This document shows, one piece after another, positions 1 to 8,222 of a DNA stretch of 64,000 nucleotides (position 1 is its first letter; each line of letters opens with the position of its first letter). The DNA is from Marasmitruncus massiliensis (GTDB lineage: Bacteria; Bacillota; Clostridia; Oscillospirales; Ruminococcaceae). The position numbers and the translations under genes were made by a program. The notes beneath the pieces are model-generated. The model did no database searches. It was given only the letters and a program-made list of their open reading frames with translations, and was not told the origin of the DNA. Location of the stretch: contig NZ_FYDE01000005.1 in NCBI RefSeq assembly GCF_900186535.1, forward strand, positions 1,340,895 through 1,404,894, written 5' to 3'.

Positions 1-114
1 GGCGGATTGTTCAGAAGAGGACGAGCTGTTGTCCGGCCCCGCGTTCCGGTTGCAGGCGGTAAATGTACCGAGCATCAGTGTCGAAGCAAGCAGCAGAGCA
101 ATGATCTTTTTCAT
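1..114 (-). CDS. Lipoprotein N-terminal fragment, runs off left edge
   Basis: Only the first 38 codons are inside the window. The start ATG follows a GGAGG ribosome binding site by 11 nt. The peptide begins Met-Lys-Lys-Ile-Ile, has a hydrophobic core and a lipobox-like T-F-T-A-C with the candidate lipidated Cys at residue 21, then a Ser-rich linker. This is the style of the ABC substrate-binding lipoproteins elsewhere in the window, so a transporter binding protein is possible. The functional domain is missing and no family can be assigned. A good sigma-A promoter lies upstream. Confidence 0.7.
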   Translation of the reverse strand, partial: MKKIIALLLASTLMLGTFTACNRNAGPDNSSSSSEQSA

Positions 115-198
115 CTATGTAACGACCTCCGTTAATCGAACAGCAGTTGCCATTCAAACAAGAATTCCCTTATCTACGGGATATTCACATATAAAAAA

Positions 199-227
199 AT
201 TATACCATTTTCCGGATATAAAGTCAA
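199..227 (-). promoter_or_regulatory. Sigma-A promoter for the edge lipoprotein
   Basis: On the minus strand, -35 TTGACT (222-227) and -10 TATAAT (199-204) are separated by 17 bp, with TGG before the -10 (extended form). It lies about 85 nt upstream of the lipoprotein start. The 115-467 spacer holds this promoter and the divergent one at 372-400; I see nothing else in it. Confidence 0.75.
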
Positions 228-371
228 TTGTACCGCATGTTTTCAGGCGGCACAGGAACAATACATTTGAAGAATCGCGGAAAAAACAAGCAAAGAAAAT
301 CCGTATATGGAAAGGATCTTTTATACAGTGTCAGAATTTGTATGATTTACTGCATATTGGAAAAGCGATTG

Positions 372-400
372 TTGAAAAGTATCGGAGAATGCGTTATAAT
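372..400 (+). promoter_or_regulatory. Sigma-A promoter for the ATP-grasp gene
   Basis: -35 TTGAAA (372-377), a 17-bp spacer and -10 TATAAT (395-400), about 68 nt upstream of the ATG at 468. Confidence 0.75.
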
Positions 401-467
401 AACCGCAGCAACAAAATTTTGGCTGATAACAGAAAAGCCTGCAAAGGATAGAATAAGGGGAACAGTT

Positions 468-1487
468 ATGCCGAATATCGACTATCTAGTCAAACGCATT
501 GCCGGGATGAATTACCGGGCGATGCTTGATACCGCCCGCAAGGTTCATGAACGCTCCGGAAAAAACACGGTGGCTGCGCTGGCGGACATTATGTATTGCG
601 GGTTTAAATATCAGGCGGGCTATATGGATTACCTTGTGTTTGAATTTTACAATCTCTCGGCGGGTCAGAGAAAAACATATATTACGCGCGGCAAAAACAA
701 CTATTATGTCAAGCTGCTGAATCCCCAGGAAAACTGGCACCTGCTGGAGGATAAAATTGAGTTTCTCAAGCGGTTCGACGGTTTCCATGGAAGGGCATGG
801 ATTGACCTGCGCGAGACTGACAGGGATACCTTTGAAAAGTTTTGCAGAGAGCATCCGAAACTGGTTGCAAAGCCACTCGACGGCACCTGCGGACGGGGAA
901 TCGAATTTATTGAACTTTCAGATGACAGCAAGATTGTGGGTCTGTACGACATGCTGCTGGAGGGAAAACAGTATCTTGTGGAAGAGTTTATTGTCCAGCA
1001 TCCCGATATCGGCAGGATCTATCCTCTTTCGGTCAATACCCTGCGGCTTGTTACAATCCGCAACGGCGATACCGTTCATCTGGTGTTTTCCAGTATGCGC
1101 ATCGGCAACGGGAAAAGGGTGGACAACCTCAACAGCGGCGGGATGGCTGTGCTGGTCGACATGAAAACAGGCAAGATTTCCACTCCCGGCGCCGACAAGG
1201 AGGGAAAAGCCTATTTCCAGCACCCGATGACCGGAGTGGATCTGGTTGGCGTGCAAATTCCCTACTACCAGGAAGCGGTGGAACTGGTCAGGCGCGCCGC
1301 GCTGAGGATCCCCGAGCTGGGCTATATCGCATGGGACGTTGCGGTTACCGAAAAAGGCCCGATCATCATTGAAGCAAACCATTTCCCGGGGCACGATATC
1401 TACCAGTTTCAGGTGCATCTCGCGCCCGATAAACTGGGGCTGATTCCGCGGTTCGACAGGGCTGTGAAAGGGCTGTCCCCCCGCTGA
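468..1487 (+). CDS. Sugar-transfer-associated ATP-grasp domain protein
   Basis: A 339-residue protein matching the ATP-grasp family found beside sugar-transfer genes (ATPgrasp_ST type). Visible signs are the glycine-rich ATP loop KPLDGTCGRG at residues 135-144, VEEFI at 171-175 (adenine contact region), NTLRLVT at 190-196, and a C-terminal metal-binding segment IIIEANH. Such enzymes join a carboxylate to an amine or similar nucleophile through an acyl-phosphate; the substrate here is unknown. The ATG at 468 was chosen because AAGGGG lies about 8 nt upstream; the frame stays open further 5' but without a ribosome binding site. It is monocistronic, with its own promoter and a terminator at 1523-1560. 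Confidence 0.8.
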   Translation: MPNIDYLVKRIAGMNYRAMLDTARKVHERSGKNTVAALADIMYCGFKYQAGYMDYLVFEFYNLSAGQRKTYITRGKNNYYVKLLNPQENWHLLEDKIEFLKRFDGFHGRAWIDLRETDRDTFEKFCREHPKLVAKPLDGTCGRGIEFIELSDDSKIVGLYDMLLEGKQYLVEEFIVQHPDIGRIYPLSVNTLRLVTIRNGDTVHLVFSSMRIGNGKRVDNLNSGGMAVLVDMKTGKISTPGADKEGKAYFQHPMTGVDLVGVQIPYYQEAVELVRRAALRIPELGYIAWDVAVTEKGPIIIEANHFPGHDIYQFQVHLAPDKLGLIPRFDRAVKGLSPR

Positions 1488-1522
1488 AACGGATGATACG
1501 CGTGTTTACGATATAGATAAAA

Positions 1523-1560
1523 CACCGCAGACATGGTTCAAAAGAACCATGTCTGCGGTG
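1523..1560. terminator. Bidirectional terminator between ATP-grasp gene and trpZ
   Basis: A perfect 17-bp stem (1523-1539 with 1544-1560) and an AAAA loop. On the minus strand it is followed by TTTT, so it fits termination of the trpXYZ transcript. On the plus strand it lies 35 nt after the ATP-grasp stop codon. Confidence 0.8.
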
Positions 1561-1587
1561 CTGTTGATACCTTTTGACCGGCGCTGT

Positions 1588-2382
1588 TCAGGAGAGCAAC
1601 ATCCGGTCGTTATCCAGTTCCTTTTTGCTTTTATCTTTAAACATGGCGAGCAGGTCCGACACGGTCAGCTTGCTCCGCTCGGCGCCTTTGATATCCAGAA
1701 TCATGCGGCCGCCGTCCATCATGATCGTGCGATTGCCGCAGTCCAGCGACTGCTGCATGTTGTGCGTGATCATCATGGTGGTAATCTTCTCTTTCGCGAC
1801 GATTTTCTGCGTGAGCAACGCGACTTTTTCTGCTGTGGCGGGGTCCAGCGCGGCGGTATGCTCATCTAAAAGAAGGAGCTTGGGCGTTACAATGGTTGCC
1901 ATCATCAGTGTGACAGCCTGCCGCTGTCCGCCGGATAAAAGTCCCATTTTGGTTTTCATGCGGTCTTCCAGTCCGAGCCCCAGTTCGGCCAGATGGTCAC
2001 GGAAGGCCTGCTGTTCTTTTTTGCCGACGCCCAGACGGAAGCTGCTTTTAACGCCGCGCTGATAGGCCATCGTCAGGTTTTCTTCAATGGTCATGTTGGG
2101 GGCGGTGCCCTTCAGCGGGTCCTGAAGCAGCCGCCCGATGTTTCTGGCGCGCTTATAATCGCGCAGGAAGGTAATATCCTGTCCGTCCAGCAAAATATTG
2201 CCGCTGTCGATCAGGAACGAACCGGCAACCGCATTGAAAAGCGTTGATTTACCGGCGCCGTTTCCGCCGATGATGGTGACAAAATCGCCGTTTTCCAGCG
2301 TCAGGCTCAGATCGATCAGCGCTTTGCGCTCGTTGATTGTGTTGGGAAAAAAGGTTTTGCTGACATGCTTAAGCTCTAACAT
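1588..2382 (-). CDS. trpZ: Tryptophan ABC transporter ATP-binding protein
   Basis: A 264-residue ABC ATPase: Walker A GGNGAGKST near residue 40, signature LSGGQRQA near 148, and Walker B LLLLDEHTAALDP with His after the catalytic Glu, a form common in this small transporter family. It powers import by TrpY with TrpX as receptor. It is the last gene of the trpX-trpY-trpZ operon and its start overlaps the trpY end by 14 nt, with GGAGG 8 nt before the ATG. The tryptophan assignment rests on the Trp-specific T-box leader upstream of trpX, not on the ATPase itself. Confidence 0.85.
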   Translation of the reverse strand: MLELKHVSKTFFPNTINERKALIDLSLTLENGDFVTIIGGNGAGKSTLFNAVAGSFLIDSGNILLDGQDITFLRDYKRARNIGRLLQDPLKGTAPNMTIEENLTMAYQRGVKSSFRLGVGKKEQQAFRDHLAELGLGLEDRMKTKMGLLSGGQRQAVTLMMATIVTPKLLLLDEHTAALDPATAEKVALLTQKIVAKEKITTMMITHNMQQSLDCGNRTIMMDGGRMILDIKGAERSKLTVSDLLAMFKDKSKKELDNDRMLLS

Positions 2383-3268
2383 TGCGAGACGCCTCCCTCA
2401 TCAGTTTCATCAGCCGGTACCGCCTGATAATCAACGGATAGGAGATCGCCAGAGCGACAATCACCGAAGAAATCAGCTTGAGGTCGTTCGTGGGCAGGCC
2501 GCGCGCGAAAACAAAAGCAATAATGCAGCGGTAAATGACCGCGCCGAAAACGACGGCAATCACATTTCTCCAGACGTTCGGGCGGCCGAAGATCACTTCC
2601 CCGATGATCAGGGAGGCCAGCCCGACAACAACCATCCCGATGCCCATGCTTAAATCAGTAAAGCTCTGATACTGCGAGATGAGCCCGCCAGAAAGCCCGA
2701 CCAAGGCGTTTGCAAGGCCGAGCCCGATGAATTTCATCCGGTCGGTATTAATTGAAGAGGTTCGCACCATTTCCTCATTGTCGCCGGTCGCGCGGATGCA
2801 AAGCCCCACCTGCGTACGGAAAAACAGAACCAAAAAGATGCCGGCGGCAAGTACTACCGCAAGGGCCGCGAACATCTTTCCAAATTTTCCGGTTGCCGCA
2901 GAAAAGAGCGTATCGGTGCCAAGCAGAGAGATGTTTGCCCTGCCGCTCATGACGCGCAGATTGATGGAATAAAGCGCCGTCATGGAAAGGATGCCGGCGA
3001 GGATCGGCTGGATTTGCAGCTTGGTCTGCAAAAATGCGGTCAGCATCCCCGCCATCCATCCTGCGGCAATCGCCATGACCAGCCCCAGGTAAGAATGGCC
3101 GGCGGTGGCGAAAACGGCGGAAACCGCGGCTCCCAGGGTAAAGCTGCTGTCCACTGTCAGGTCCGGGATATCCAGAATCCGGTAGGAAACGAACAGCCCC
3201 AGCGCCAGCAGGGAATAGATCAACCCCAGCTCAACGGCTCCCTGAAAGGCAAACATACTCATGTTCAT
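2369..3268 (-). CDS. trpY: Tryptophan ABC transporter permease
   Basis: A 299-residue integral membrane protein of the BPD_transp_2 class with about eight hydrophobic segments; the GLANALVGLSGGL region in the second half is typical of these permeases. It forms the membrane channel for TrpX-delivered substrate. ATG codons at 3268 and 3262 are both possible starts and a GTG at 3271 is also in frame; the ribosome binding site is weak. A stem-loop between trpX and this gene probably lowers its expression relative to the binding protein. Substrate inferred from the T-box. Confidence 0.82.
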   Translation of the reverse strand: MNMSMFAFQGAVELGLIYSLLALGLFVSYRILDIPDLTVDSSFTLGAAVSAVFATAGHSYLGLVMAIAAGWMAGMLTAFLQTKLQIQPILAGILSMTALYSINLRVMSGRANISLLGTDTLFSAATGKFGKMFAALAVVLAAGIFLVLFFRTQVGLCIRATGDNEEMVRTSSINTDRMKFIGLGLANALVGLSGGLISQYQSFTDLSMGIGMVVVGLASLIIGEVIFGRPNVWRNVIAVVFGAVIYRCIIAFVFARGLPTNDLKLISSVIVALAISYPLIIRRYRLMKLMREASRNVRA

Positions 3269-3298
3269 CACTCACTTCGTTAGAATAAAAAATCAGCG

Positions 3299-3327
3299 CA
3301 AGGGGATGCAGCGGATGCATCCCCTTG
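3299..3327 (-). terminator. Intercistronic stem-loop between trpX and trpY
   Basis: A 12-bp stem (3299-3310 with 3316-3327) with a 5-nt loop, followed on the minus strand by a T6 run near 3285-3290. It has the form of an intrinsic terminator and probably acts as a partial attenuator or 3'-end stabiliser for trpX mRNA, because trpY and trpZ have no promoter of their own that I can see. Confidence 0.75.
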
Positions 3328-3349
3328 TGATTTGGCAAAACAGACCGGA

Positions 3350-4399
3350 TTATTTGACAATCTGAGCGGAGGAAGCCAGATCCTCCGGAATTGTGACGCC
3401 GATCGCGTCGGCGGTTGTCTGATTGATAATCGTGGAGAAATCAGAAAGGGTTTCAACAGGGATATTCTTTACCGGAGTGCCCTCCAGAATTTTCGCGGCC
3501 ATCTGCGCCGTCTGCTTGCCAAGCAGGGTGTAGTCGATGCCCACAGTGGCGAAGCCGCCGTCAATGACCATGGAATCGGCGCCGGTATAGATGGGGAGTT
3601 TTGCCTGCTTGGCGACTTCGGCATAAGCAGCCATTGCGGAAGCGACGGTGTTGTCGATCGGGGTGTAGAACGCTTCACACTTTCCAACCAGAGACTGCGC
3701 GGCCTGCTGGACTTCGCTGGAATTGGTGACGGTTGCTTCCACATAGTTTATGCCGTTCTCATCGCAATATTTTTTTGCCTGTTCAATCACGGATACCGAG
3801 TTGACTTCGCCGAGATTGTAGATCATACCGACGGTTTTCACGTCGGGGGTCAACTGCTTCATCAGCGTGAACACCTGATCGACAGGAATGGCGTCCGAGG
3901 TTCCGGTGATGATGCCGCCCGGCGCGTTCGGGTCGGTCACCAGCTTGGCGGCAACCGGGTCCGTGACCGCGGAAAACACCAGCGGGATATTGGGGGCCGC
4001 CGCTGCCGCCGCCTGCGCGGAAGGAGTTGCAATCGCGACAATCAGGTCTTTTTCATCGCCCGCAAACTTCTGGCAGATGGAGTTCAGGTTGGACTGGTCG
4101 CCGGAGGCGTTGGCATATTCAATCTCAGCTTTGTCGTCGCCATAGCCGAGCACCTTCATTTCTTCTATGAAGGATTCGCGGATTTGATTCAGGGAGGTAT
4201 GTTCCACAATCTGCACAAGGCCGACTTTCACCTTTTCACCGGAAGCGGTCTGGGACGGGGCAGGAGCTTCCGACGATACCTCGGAGGATGCGGGAGCAGA
4301 AGCCGATGCCGCAGAAGAAGTGGCAGCGGAACCGCCGCAGCCGGTCAGCATGGAAAGCGAAAGGACAAGGGATGTCACAAGCACAGTTAACTTTTTCAT
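3350..4399 (-). CDS. trpX: Tryptophan ABC transporter substrate-binding lipoprotein
   Basis: A 349-residue lipoprotein of the ABC_sub_bind family. It has a signal peptide with lipobox L-T-G-C (Cys21), a Ser/Ala-rich linker to about residue 50, then two alpha/beta lobes (KVGLVQIVEHTSL, IATPSAQAAAAAAPNIPLVF, VGIDYTLLGKQTAQMA). It captures the ligand outside the membrane for TrpY/TrpZ. AAGGAG lies 8-9 nt before the ATG. It is the first gene after a complete T-box leader whose specifier codon is UGG, so tryptophan (possibly other aromatic ligands) is the likely substrate. Confidence 0.88.
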   Translation of the reverse strand: MKKLTVLVTSLVLSLSMLTGCGGSAATSSAASASAPASSEVSSEAPAPSQTASGEKVKVGLVQIVEHTSLNQIRESFIEEMKVLGYGDDKAEIEYANASGDQSNLNSICQKFAGDEKDLIVAIATPSAQAAAAAAPNIPLVFSAVTDPVAAKLVTDPNAPGGIITGTSDAIPVDQVFTLMKQLTPDVKTVGMIYNLGEVNSVSVIEQAKKYCDENGINYVEATVTNSSEVQQAAQSLVGKCEAFYTPIDNTVASAMAAYAEVAKQAKLPIYTGADSMVIDGGFATVGIDYTLLGKQTAQMAAKILEGTPVKNIPVETLSDFSTIINQTTADAIGVTIPEDLASSAQIVK

Positions 4400-4482
4400 A
4401 GTTCATTCTCCTTCATTCCATAAAAACAGGTCTATTTTATGTTGGGGCGGTAGGGCATTCGGCTTGCTGTCTCCGGAAACAA

Positions 4483-4742
4483 CAAAAAACACCTGTCCTC
4501 TTGCAAGGACAGGTGTTAAACCTGCGGTACCACCTTGATTGATGCAAAATGCATCCACCTCTTCAGAGCGCCAACACGCCCATCGCCATTTAACGCTGGC
4601 TTGCGTTGCGGAATACTTAGCATTTTGCTGTTCACCGCACCCTCAGGAGTCCATTTGTCCGCTCCGCTTTCGTCCGGGTTTTCAGCATCCCCGAATCTCT
4701 GTGCGCGCGCTTGCGGTTTTACCTCTCCATCATCGGTTTATG
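4483..4742 (-). promoter_or_regulatory. T-box riboswitch leader, Trp (UGG) specifier
   Basis: The minus strand carries the conserved T-box AAGGTGGTACCGCAGG (4521-4536), then an 11-bp terminator stem (4488-4498 with 4507-4517) and a T run. Stem I contains the AGAGA motif and a specifier segment AAATGGACTCCTGAG, giving the codon TGG at 4651-4653 read on the minus strand. In the T-box family, uncharged cognate tRNA pairs with the specifier and with the T-box bulge to form an antiterminator. Here uncharged tRNA-Trp should switch on trpXYZ. Leader start inferred from the promoter at 4749-4777. Confidence 0.93.
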
Positions 4743-4748
4743 GGAACT

Positions 4749-4777
4749 ATTAAACCACAAAAGTCCTGAATTGTCAA
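4749..4777 (-). promoter_or_regulatory. Sigma-A promoter of the trpXYZ T-box transcript
   Basis: -35 TTGACA (4772-4777), a 17-bp spacer and -10 TTTAAT (4749-4754) on the minus strand. It starts only about 15 nt after the aroC stop codon, so trpXYZ is an independent unit nested behind the aro genes. Confidence 0.85.
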
Positions 4778-4791
4778 GACCCATTTCTATA

Positions 4792-5919
4792 CTATGCTCT
4801 GTGCGGCGCTTGTGCTCCATCCAGCACCGCCGGAATCCTGCCTTCGGACTTGAGGATATCCGTGATGGCAACCGCCGCCGCCGCTTCTACGACGGGAACC
4901 GCGCGCACCACGACGCAGGGATCGTGCCTGCCCTTGATGGAAAGTTCCGCAGGAACATTTTTTTGGAAATCCACGGTGCTTTGCGTCCGGGAAATGGAGG
5001 GAGTCGGTTTGAACACCGCCCGGAACAGGATCGGCATGCCGGAGGAGATACCGCCCAGAATGCCGCCGTGACGATTCGTCTGCGTGCGCACTGTGCCGCC
5101 GTCCATCACAAAGGGGTCATTATTTTCAGAACCGCGCAGGTCGGCGGCGGCAAAGCCCGCGCCGAATTCAATCCCCTTGACAGCGGGAATTCCAAACAGG
5201 ATGGAGGCAATCCTGTTTTCGATTCCGTCAAAAATCGGGGAACCGATACCGGCGGGAACGCCGATTATCCCGCACTCTATAATGCCTCCCACCGAATCCT
5301 GCGCAAGCCGGGCAGCTTCAATCGCTTCCCGCATTCTTCCGCCGGCCTGCTCATCGAGTACCGGAAAATCGCGGGCTCCGGCGCTCAGCAGCGTCTGCGT
5401 ATCCAGCTTTACATCATCGAAACGCTCGTCGTCAATGCCTGCCGCGCGGGCAATGTGCGCCCCGACGAAGATACCGTATGCGGCAAGAAGCTGTTTCGCA
5501 ATCCCGCCGGCAAATACCAGAGGGGCCGTCAGGCGGGCGGAAAAATGGCCGCCGCCGCGCACATCGTTAAAACCGCCGTAACGCAGAAACCCGGTATAGT
5601 CGGCGTGGCCGGGACGCGCGAGCGAGGAAAGCTCCGCGTAGTCGCCGGAATGCGTATCGCTGTTGCGGATGAAAGCGGTCAGGGGTGCGCCGGTGGTGAC
5701 ACCGTTCAGAATGCCGGACAGCAGTTCCGGTCGGTCGCTTTCTTTTCGCGGGGTACTGGTTTTGTCCCTGCCGGGGGCGCGGCGTTTCATAAAAGCCTCC
5801 AGCATTTCAAAATCCAGTTTTAAACCGGCAGGCATTCCGTCGATCACCACGCCGACGCCCGCACCGTGGCTTTCCCCGAACAAAGAGATCTGAAAGGAGT
5901 TTCCCCAGTTAGATGACAT
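4792..5919 (-). CDS. aroC: Chorismate synthase
   Basis: A 375-residue enzyme converting EPSP to chorismate with reduced FMN, the last shikimate-pathway step. Family signatures are visible: GESHGAGVGVVIDGMPAG near the N-terminus, RPGHADYTG and RYGGFNDVRGGGHFSAR around residues 100-125, and TNRHGGILGGISSG in the C-terminal half. The ATG at 5919 has GGAGG 8 nt upstream and overlaps the aroA end by 11 nt; an in-frame TTG 15 nt further up lies on the ribosome binding site and was rejected. Third in the aroB-aroA-aroC run. Confidence 0.95.
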   Translation of the reverse strand: MSSNWGNSFQISLFGESHGAGVGVVIDGMPAGLKLDFEMLEAFMKRRAPGRDKTSTPRKESDRPELLSGILNGVTTGAPLTAFIRNSDTHSGDYAELSSLARPGHADYTGFLRYGGFNDVRGGGHFSARLTAPLVFAGGIAKQLLAAYGIFVGAHIARAAGIDDERFDDVKLDTQTLLSAGARDFPVLDEQAGGRMREAIEAARLAQDSVGGIIECGIIGVPAGIGSPIFDGIENRIASILFGIPAVKGIEFGAGFAAADLRGSENNDPFVMDGGTVRTQTNRHGGILGGISSGMPILFRAVFKPTPSISRTQSTVDFQKNVPAELSIKGRHDPCVVVRAVPVVEAAAAVAITDILKSEGRIPAVLDGAQAPHRA

Positions 5920-7174
5920 CGTAACGACCTCCAAGCCTTTTTAGATCTTCAAAGAAATCCGGATAGGATTTCCGGACAGCCTGCGCGCCGCGGATGACGA
6001 CCGGTTCGTGGCAGAACAGCGCGGCAATCGCGGCACTCATGACAATGCGGTGGTCGTTCATCCCGTCGACCTCGCCGCCCCGCAAACCGCCGCTTCCCCG
6101 GATAATCAGCCGGTCGGGAAATTCCTGCGCTTCGCCGCCCAGATTCCGGATCAGCCCGGAAACGGCGGATAGCCGGTCGCTTTCCTTGATACGCAGCCGC
6201 GCGGCATTGTAAATTTCGGTATCCCCCTGTGCAAACGCGGCGGTCACGGCAAGGATCGGGACCAGATCTGGAATCGGCGCCGCGTCGATGCGGATGCCGC
6301 GCAGCGGCGCGCTTTCAACAGTAATCTGCCCGTTTTGAGCGGATACAGACGCGCCGAATGCCTGCGCCAGTTTCACGATGGCACGGTCGCCCTGCACGGA
6401 TTGCCCTTGAAGTCCGTCAATCGCAATTGTCCCTCCGATTACGCCCGCGCACAGCCAGAACGCGGCGTTGGAAAAATCCCCCTCGACGGTTTTTCGGCCC
6501 GGGCGGTAGAGTTGCCCGCCTTTGATCAGAAAACCATCCCCGGTGCGTTCAATTCGAATGCCCGCGTCCGCCAGTGCGGAGAGGGTCATATCGACATATG
6601 CCGCGGATTCCAGCGGCGTGGTCAGGCGGATTTCGCTGTCCTGCATGAGCAGGGGCAGAGCGAACAGCAGCCCGCTGATAAACTGTGAGCTGACATCGCC
6701 GGGCAGGGTAAAGACACCGCCGGTCAGCTTTCCTTTGATGGAAAACGGCATGCCGCTGCCTGTGACGGAAATGCCGTGCCGAGTGAGTTGTTCCGTCAGC
6801 ACACCGATCGGACGTTCAGGAAGCCTGCCTTCCCCGAGAAAGGTTGCGGAAAGCCCCAGCGCGGCGGCAACCGGCAGCAAAAAACGCAGTGTGGAGCCAC
6901 TTTCGCGGCAGTTGAGTACAACAGGCTGCTTCACCCACGGCATCCCGCGAAACCGGACGGTTTTTCCGTCACGTTCGGTCCGCTGCCCCATGGCGGCGAG
7001 CACGCCGAGCGTTGCCGCCATGTCGGTGGAATCGGACACCGGCGCGATTTCGCTTTCGCCTCGCGCCAGCGCGGCGCAGATCAGCGCTCTGTGTGCCGCC
7101 GATTTGGAGGGGGGGGCAGTCAGGCAGCCCGAGGGCCTGCCGGGATAAACACGCACGTCACTCACTGCGTTCAC
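5909..7174 (-). CDS. aroA: 3-phosphoshikimate 1-carboxyvinyltransferase (EPSP synthase)
   Basis: A 421-residue enzyme joining phosphoenolpyruvate to shikimate 3-phosphate. Seen: the N-terminal phosphate-binding APPSKSAAHRALICAALA, the ESGSTLRFLLPVAAALG segment near residue 90, and RIKESDRLSAV plus DGMNDHRIVMSAAIAAL in the C-terminal half, all standard for AroA. It overlaps aroB by 17 nt and aroC by 11 nt, showing tight translational coupling. Confidence 0.95.
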   Translation of the reverse strand: MNAVSDVRVYPGRPSGCLTAPPSKSAAHRALICAALARGESEIAPVSDSTDMAATLGVLAAMGQRTERDGKTVRFRGMPWVKQPVVLNCRESGSTLRFLLPVAAALGLSATFLGEGRLPERPIGVLTEQLTRHGISVTGSGMPFSIKGKLTGGVFTLPGDVSSQFISGLLFALPLLMQDSEIRLTTPLESAAYVDMTLSALADAGIRIERTGDGFLIKGGQLYRPGRKTVEGDFSNAAFWLCAGVIGGTIAIDGLQGQSVQGDRAIVKLAQAFGASVSAQNGQITVESAPLRGIRIDAAPIPDLVPILAVTAAFAQGDTEIYNAARLRIKESDRLSAVSGLIRNLGGEAQEFPDRLIIRGSGGLRGGEVDGMNDHRIVMSAAIAALFCHEPVVIRGAQAVRKSYPDFFEDLKRLGGRYDVI

Positions 7175-8222
7175 CTGCCAGAAAAGAGTACAGCTTCTTC
7201 GCTTCCACAGGGTAAAGCGCGGCTTTGCCGATCTTCTCCAGAACTACCAGACTGATTTTGGATCCGGTTCGCTTTTTATCCCCCATGCAGGATTTGCACA
7301 GAATTTCCAGCGGCGCGTCGGTTGAAACGGGCAGCCCGTAACGACGGCAGCAGTTCGAAATGCGCGTTGCGGTTCCCTTCGGCGTGACGCCCGCTTTTTC
7401 ACAGGCCTCGCAGATCATGACCATACCGATGGCGACGCCGCGCCCATGGGGCAGGGTATAGTTGGAGCAGGCCTCTGCCGCATGCCCCAGCGTGTGCCCG
7501 AAGTTGAGCCATTGACGGACGCCTTTATCGCGCTCGTCCTGTTCCACAACCTCCCGCTTCAGATCGACACAGCGGCTGATCACCGCTTCAAGATGTTCCT
7601 GCAAATCGCCGCTTTCCAGTAATTCAAATAAATCGCCGTCGAGGATGGCGCCGTATTTGATTGCTTCCGCCACGCCGTCGGCGAAGGTCTCCTCCGGAAG
7701 CGTCCGGAGCGTATGAGGGTCGCAGACCACCAGTGACGGCTGCCAGAAAGCGCCCACAAGGTTTTTGCCCTGCGGGATGTCCACGCCGGTTTTGCCGCCG
7801 ACGGAGGAATCAATCATCGCCAGAAACGTCGTGGGAACCTGCACAAAATCAATCCCGCGCAGCCAGCTGGAAGCCGCAAACCCCGCCAGATCGCCCACAA
7901 CGCCGCCGCCCAGCGCAAGGATAACATCCGAACGCGTGATGCTGTTGGCGGCGAGAAAATCATAAACACGGCTGACAGTTTCCAGTGTTTTGGAGTCTTC
8001 CCCGTGCGCAAACGCAAACTTGCAGACCGGGTAGCCCGCATCCGCAAGCTGACGGCATAAGGGTTCCCCATAGAGCGCGTCGACCGTATCGTCAGTGACG
8101 ATGGCAAGCGCCGGTTTTCTGTTGCCGTAAACATCCGCAAGCAGCTCCGGAAAACGTCGCAGCAGCCCGTCTTCAATCTGAATGTGATAAGGTCTTCCGG
8201 TTTTCACCGCGATGGTTTTCAT
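7158..8222 (-). CDS. aroB: 3-dehydroquinate synthase
   Basis: A 354-residue NAD- and metal-dependent enzyme turning DAHP into 3-dehydroquinate. The NAD-binding LGGGVVGDLAGFAAS, the VPTTFLAMIDSSVGGKTGVD stretch and the metal-site GHTLGHAAEA and LPHGRGVAIGM motifs are present. It overlaps tyrA by 4 nt upstream and aroA downstream. DAHP synthase, dehydroquinase, shikimate dehydrogenase and shikimate kinase are not in this window. Confidence 0.95.
   Translation of the reverse strand: MKTIAVKTGRPYHIQIEDGLLRRFPELLADVYGNRKPALAIVTDDTVDALYGEPLCRQLADAGYPVCKFAFAHGEDSKTLETVSRVYDFLAANSITRSDVILALGGGVVGDLAGFAASSWLRGIDFVQVPTTFLAMIDSSVGGKTGVDIPQGKNLVGAFWQPSLVVCDPHTLRTLPEETFADGVAEAIKYGAILDGDLFELLESGDLQEHLEAVISRCVDLKREVVEQDERDKGVRQWLNFGHTLGHAAEACSNYTLPHGRGVAIGMVMICEACEKAGVTPKGTATRISNCCRRYGLPVSTDAPLEILCKSCMGDKKRTGSKISLVVLEKIGKAALYPVEAKKLYSFLAGERSE

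Noticed and set aside
3332-4390. Long plus-strand open frame (352 codons) opposite trpX
   Set aside because: It is antisense to a clear lipoprotein gene, has no ribosome binding site and a Gly/Arg/His-rich composition with no recognisable motif.
4483-4742. T-box control of the aro genes
   Set aside because: The leader lies downstream of aroC on the same strand and has its own promoter, so it can affect only trpXYZ.
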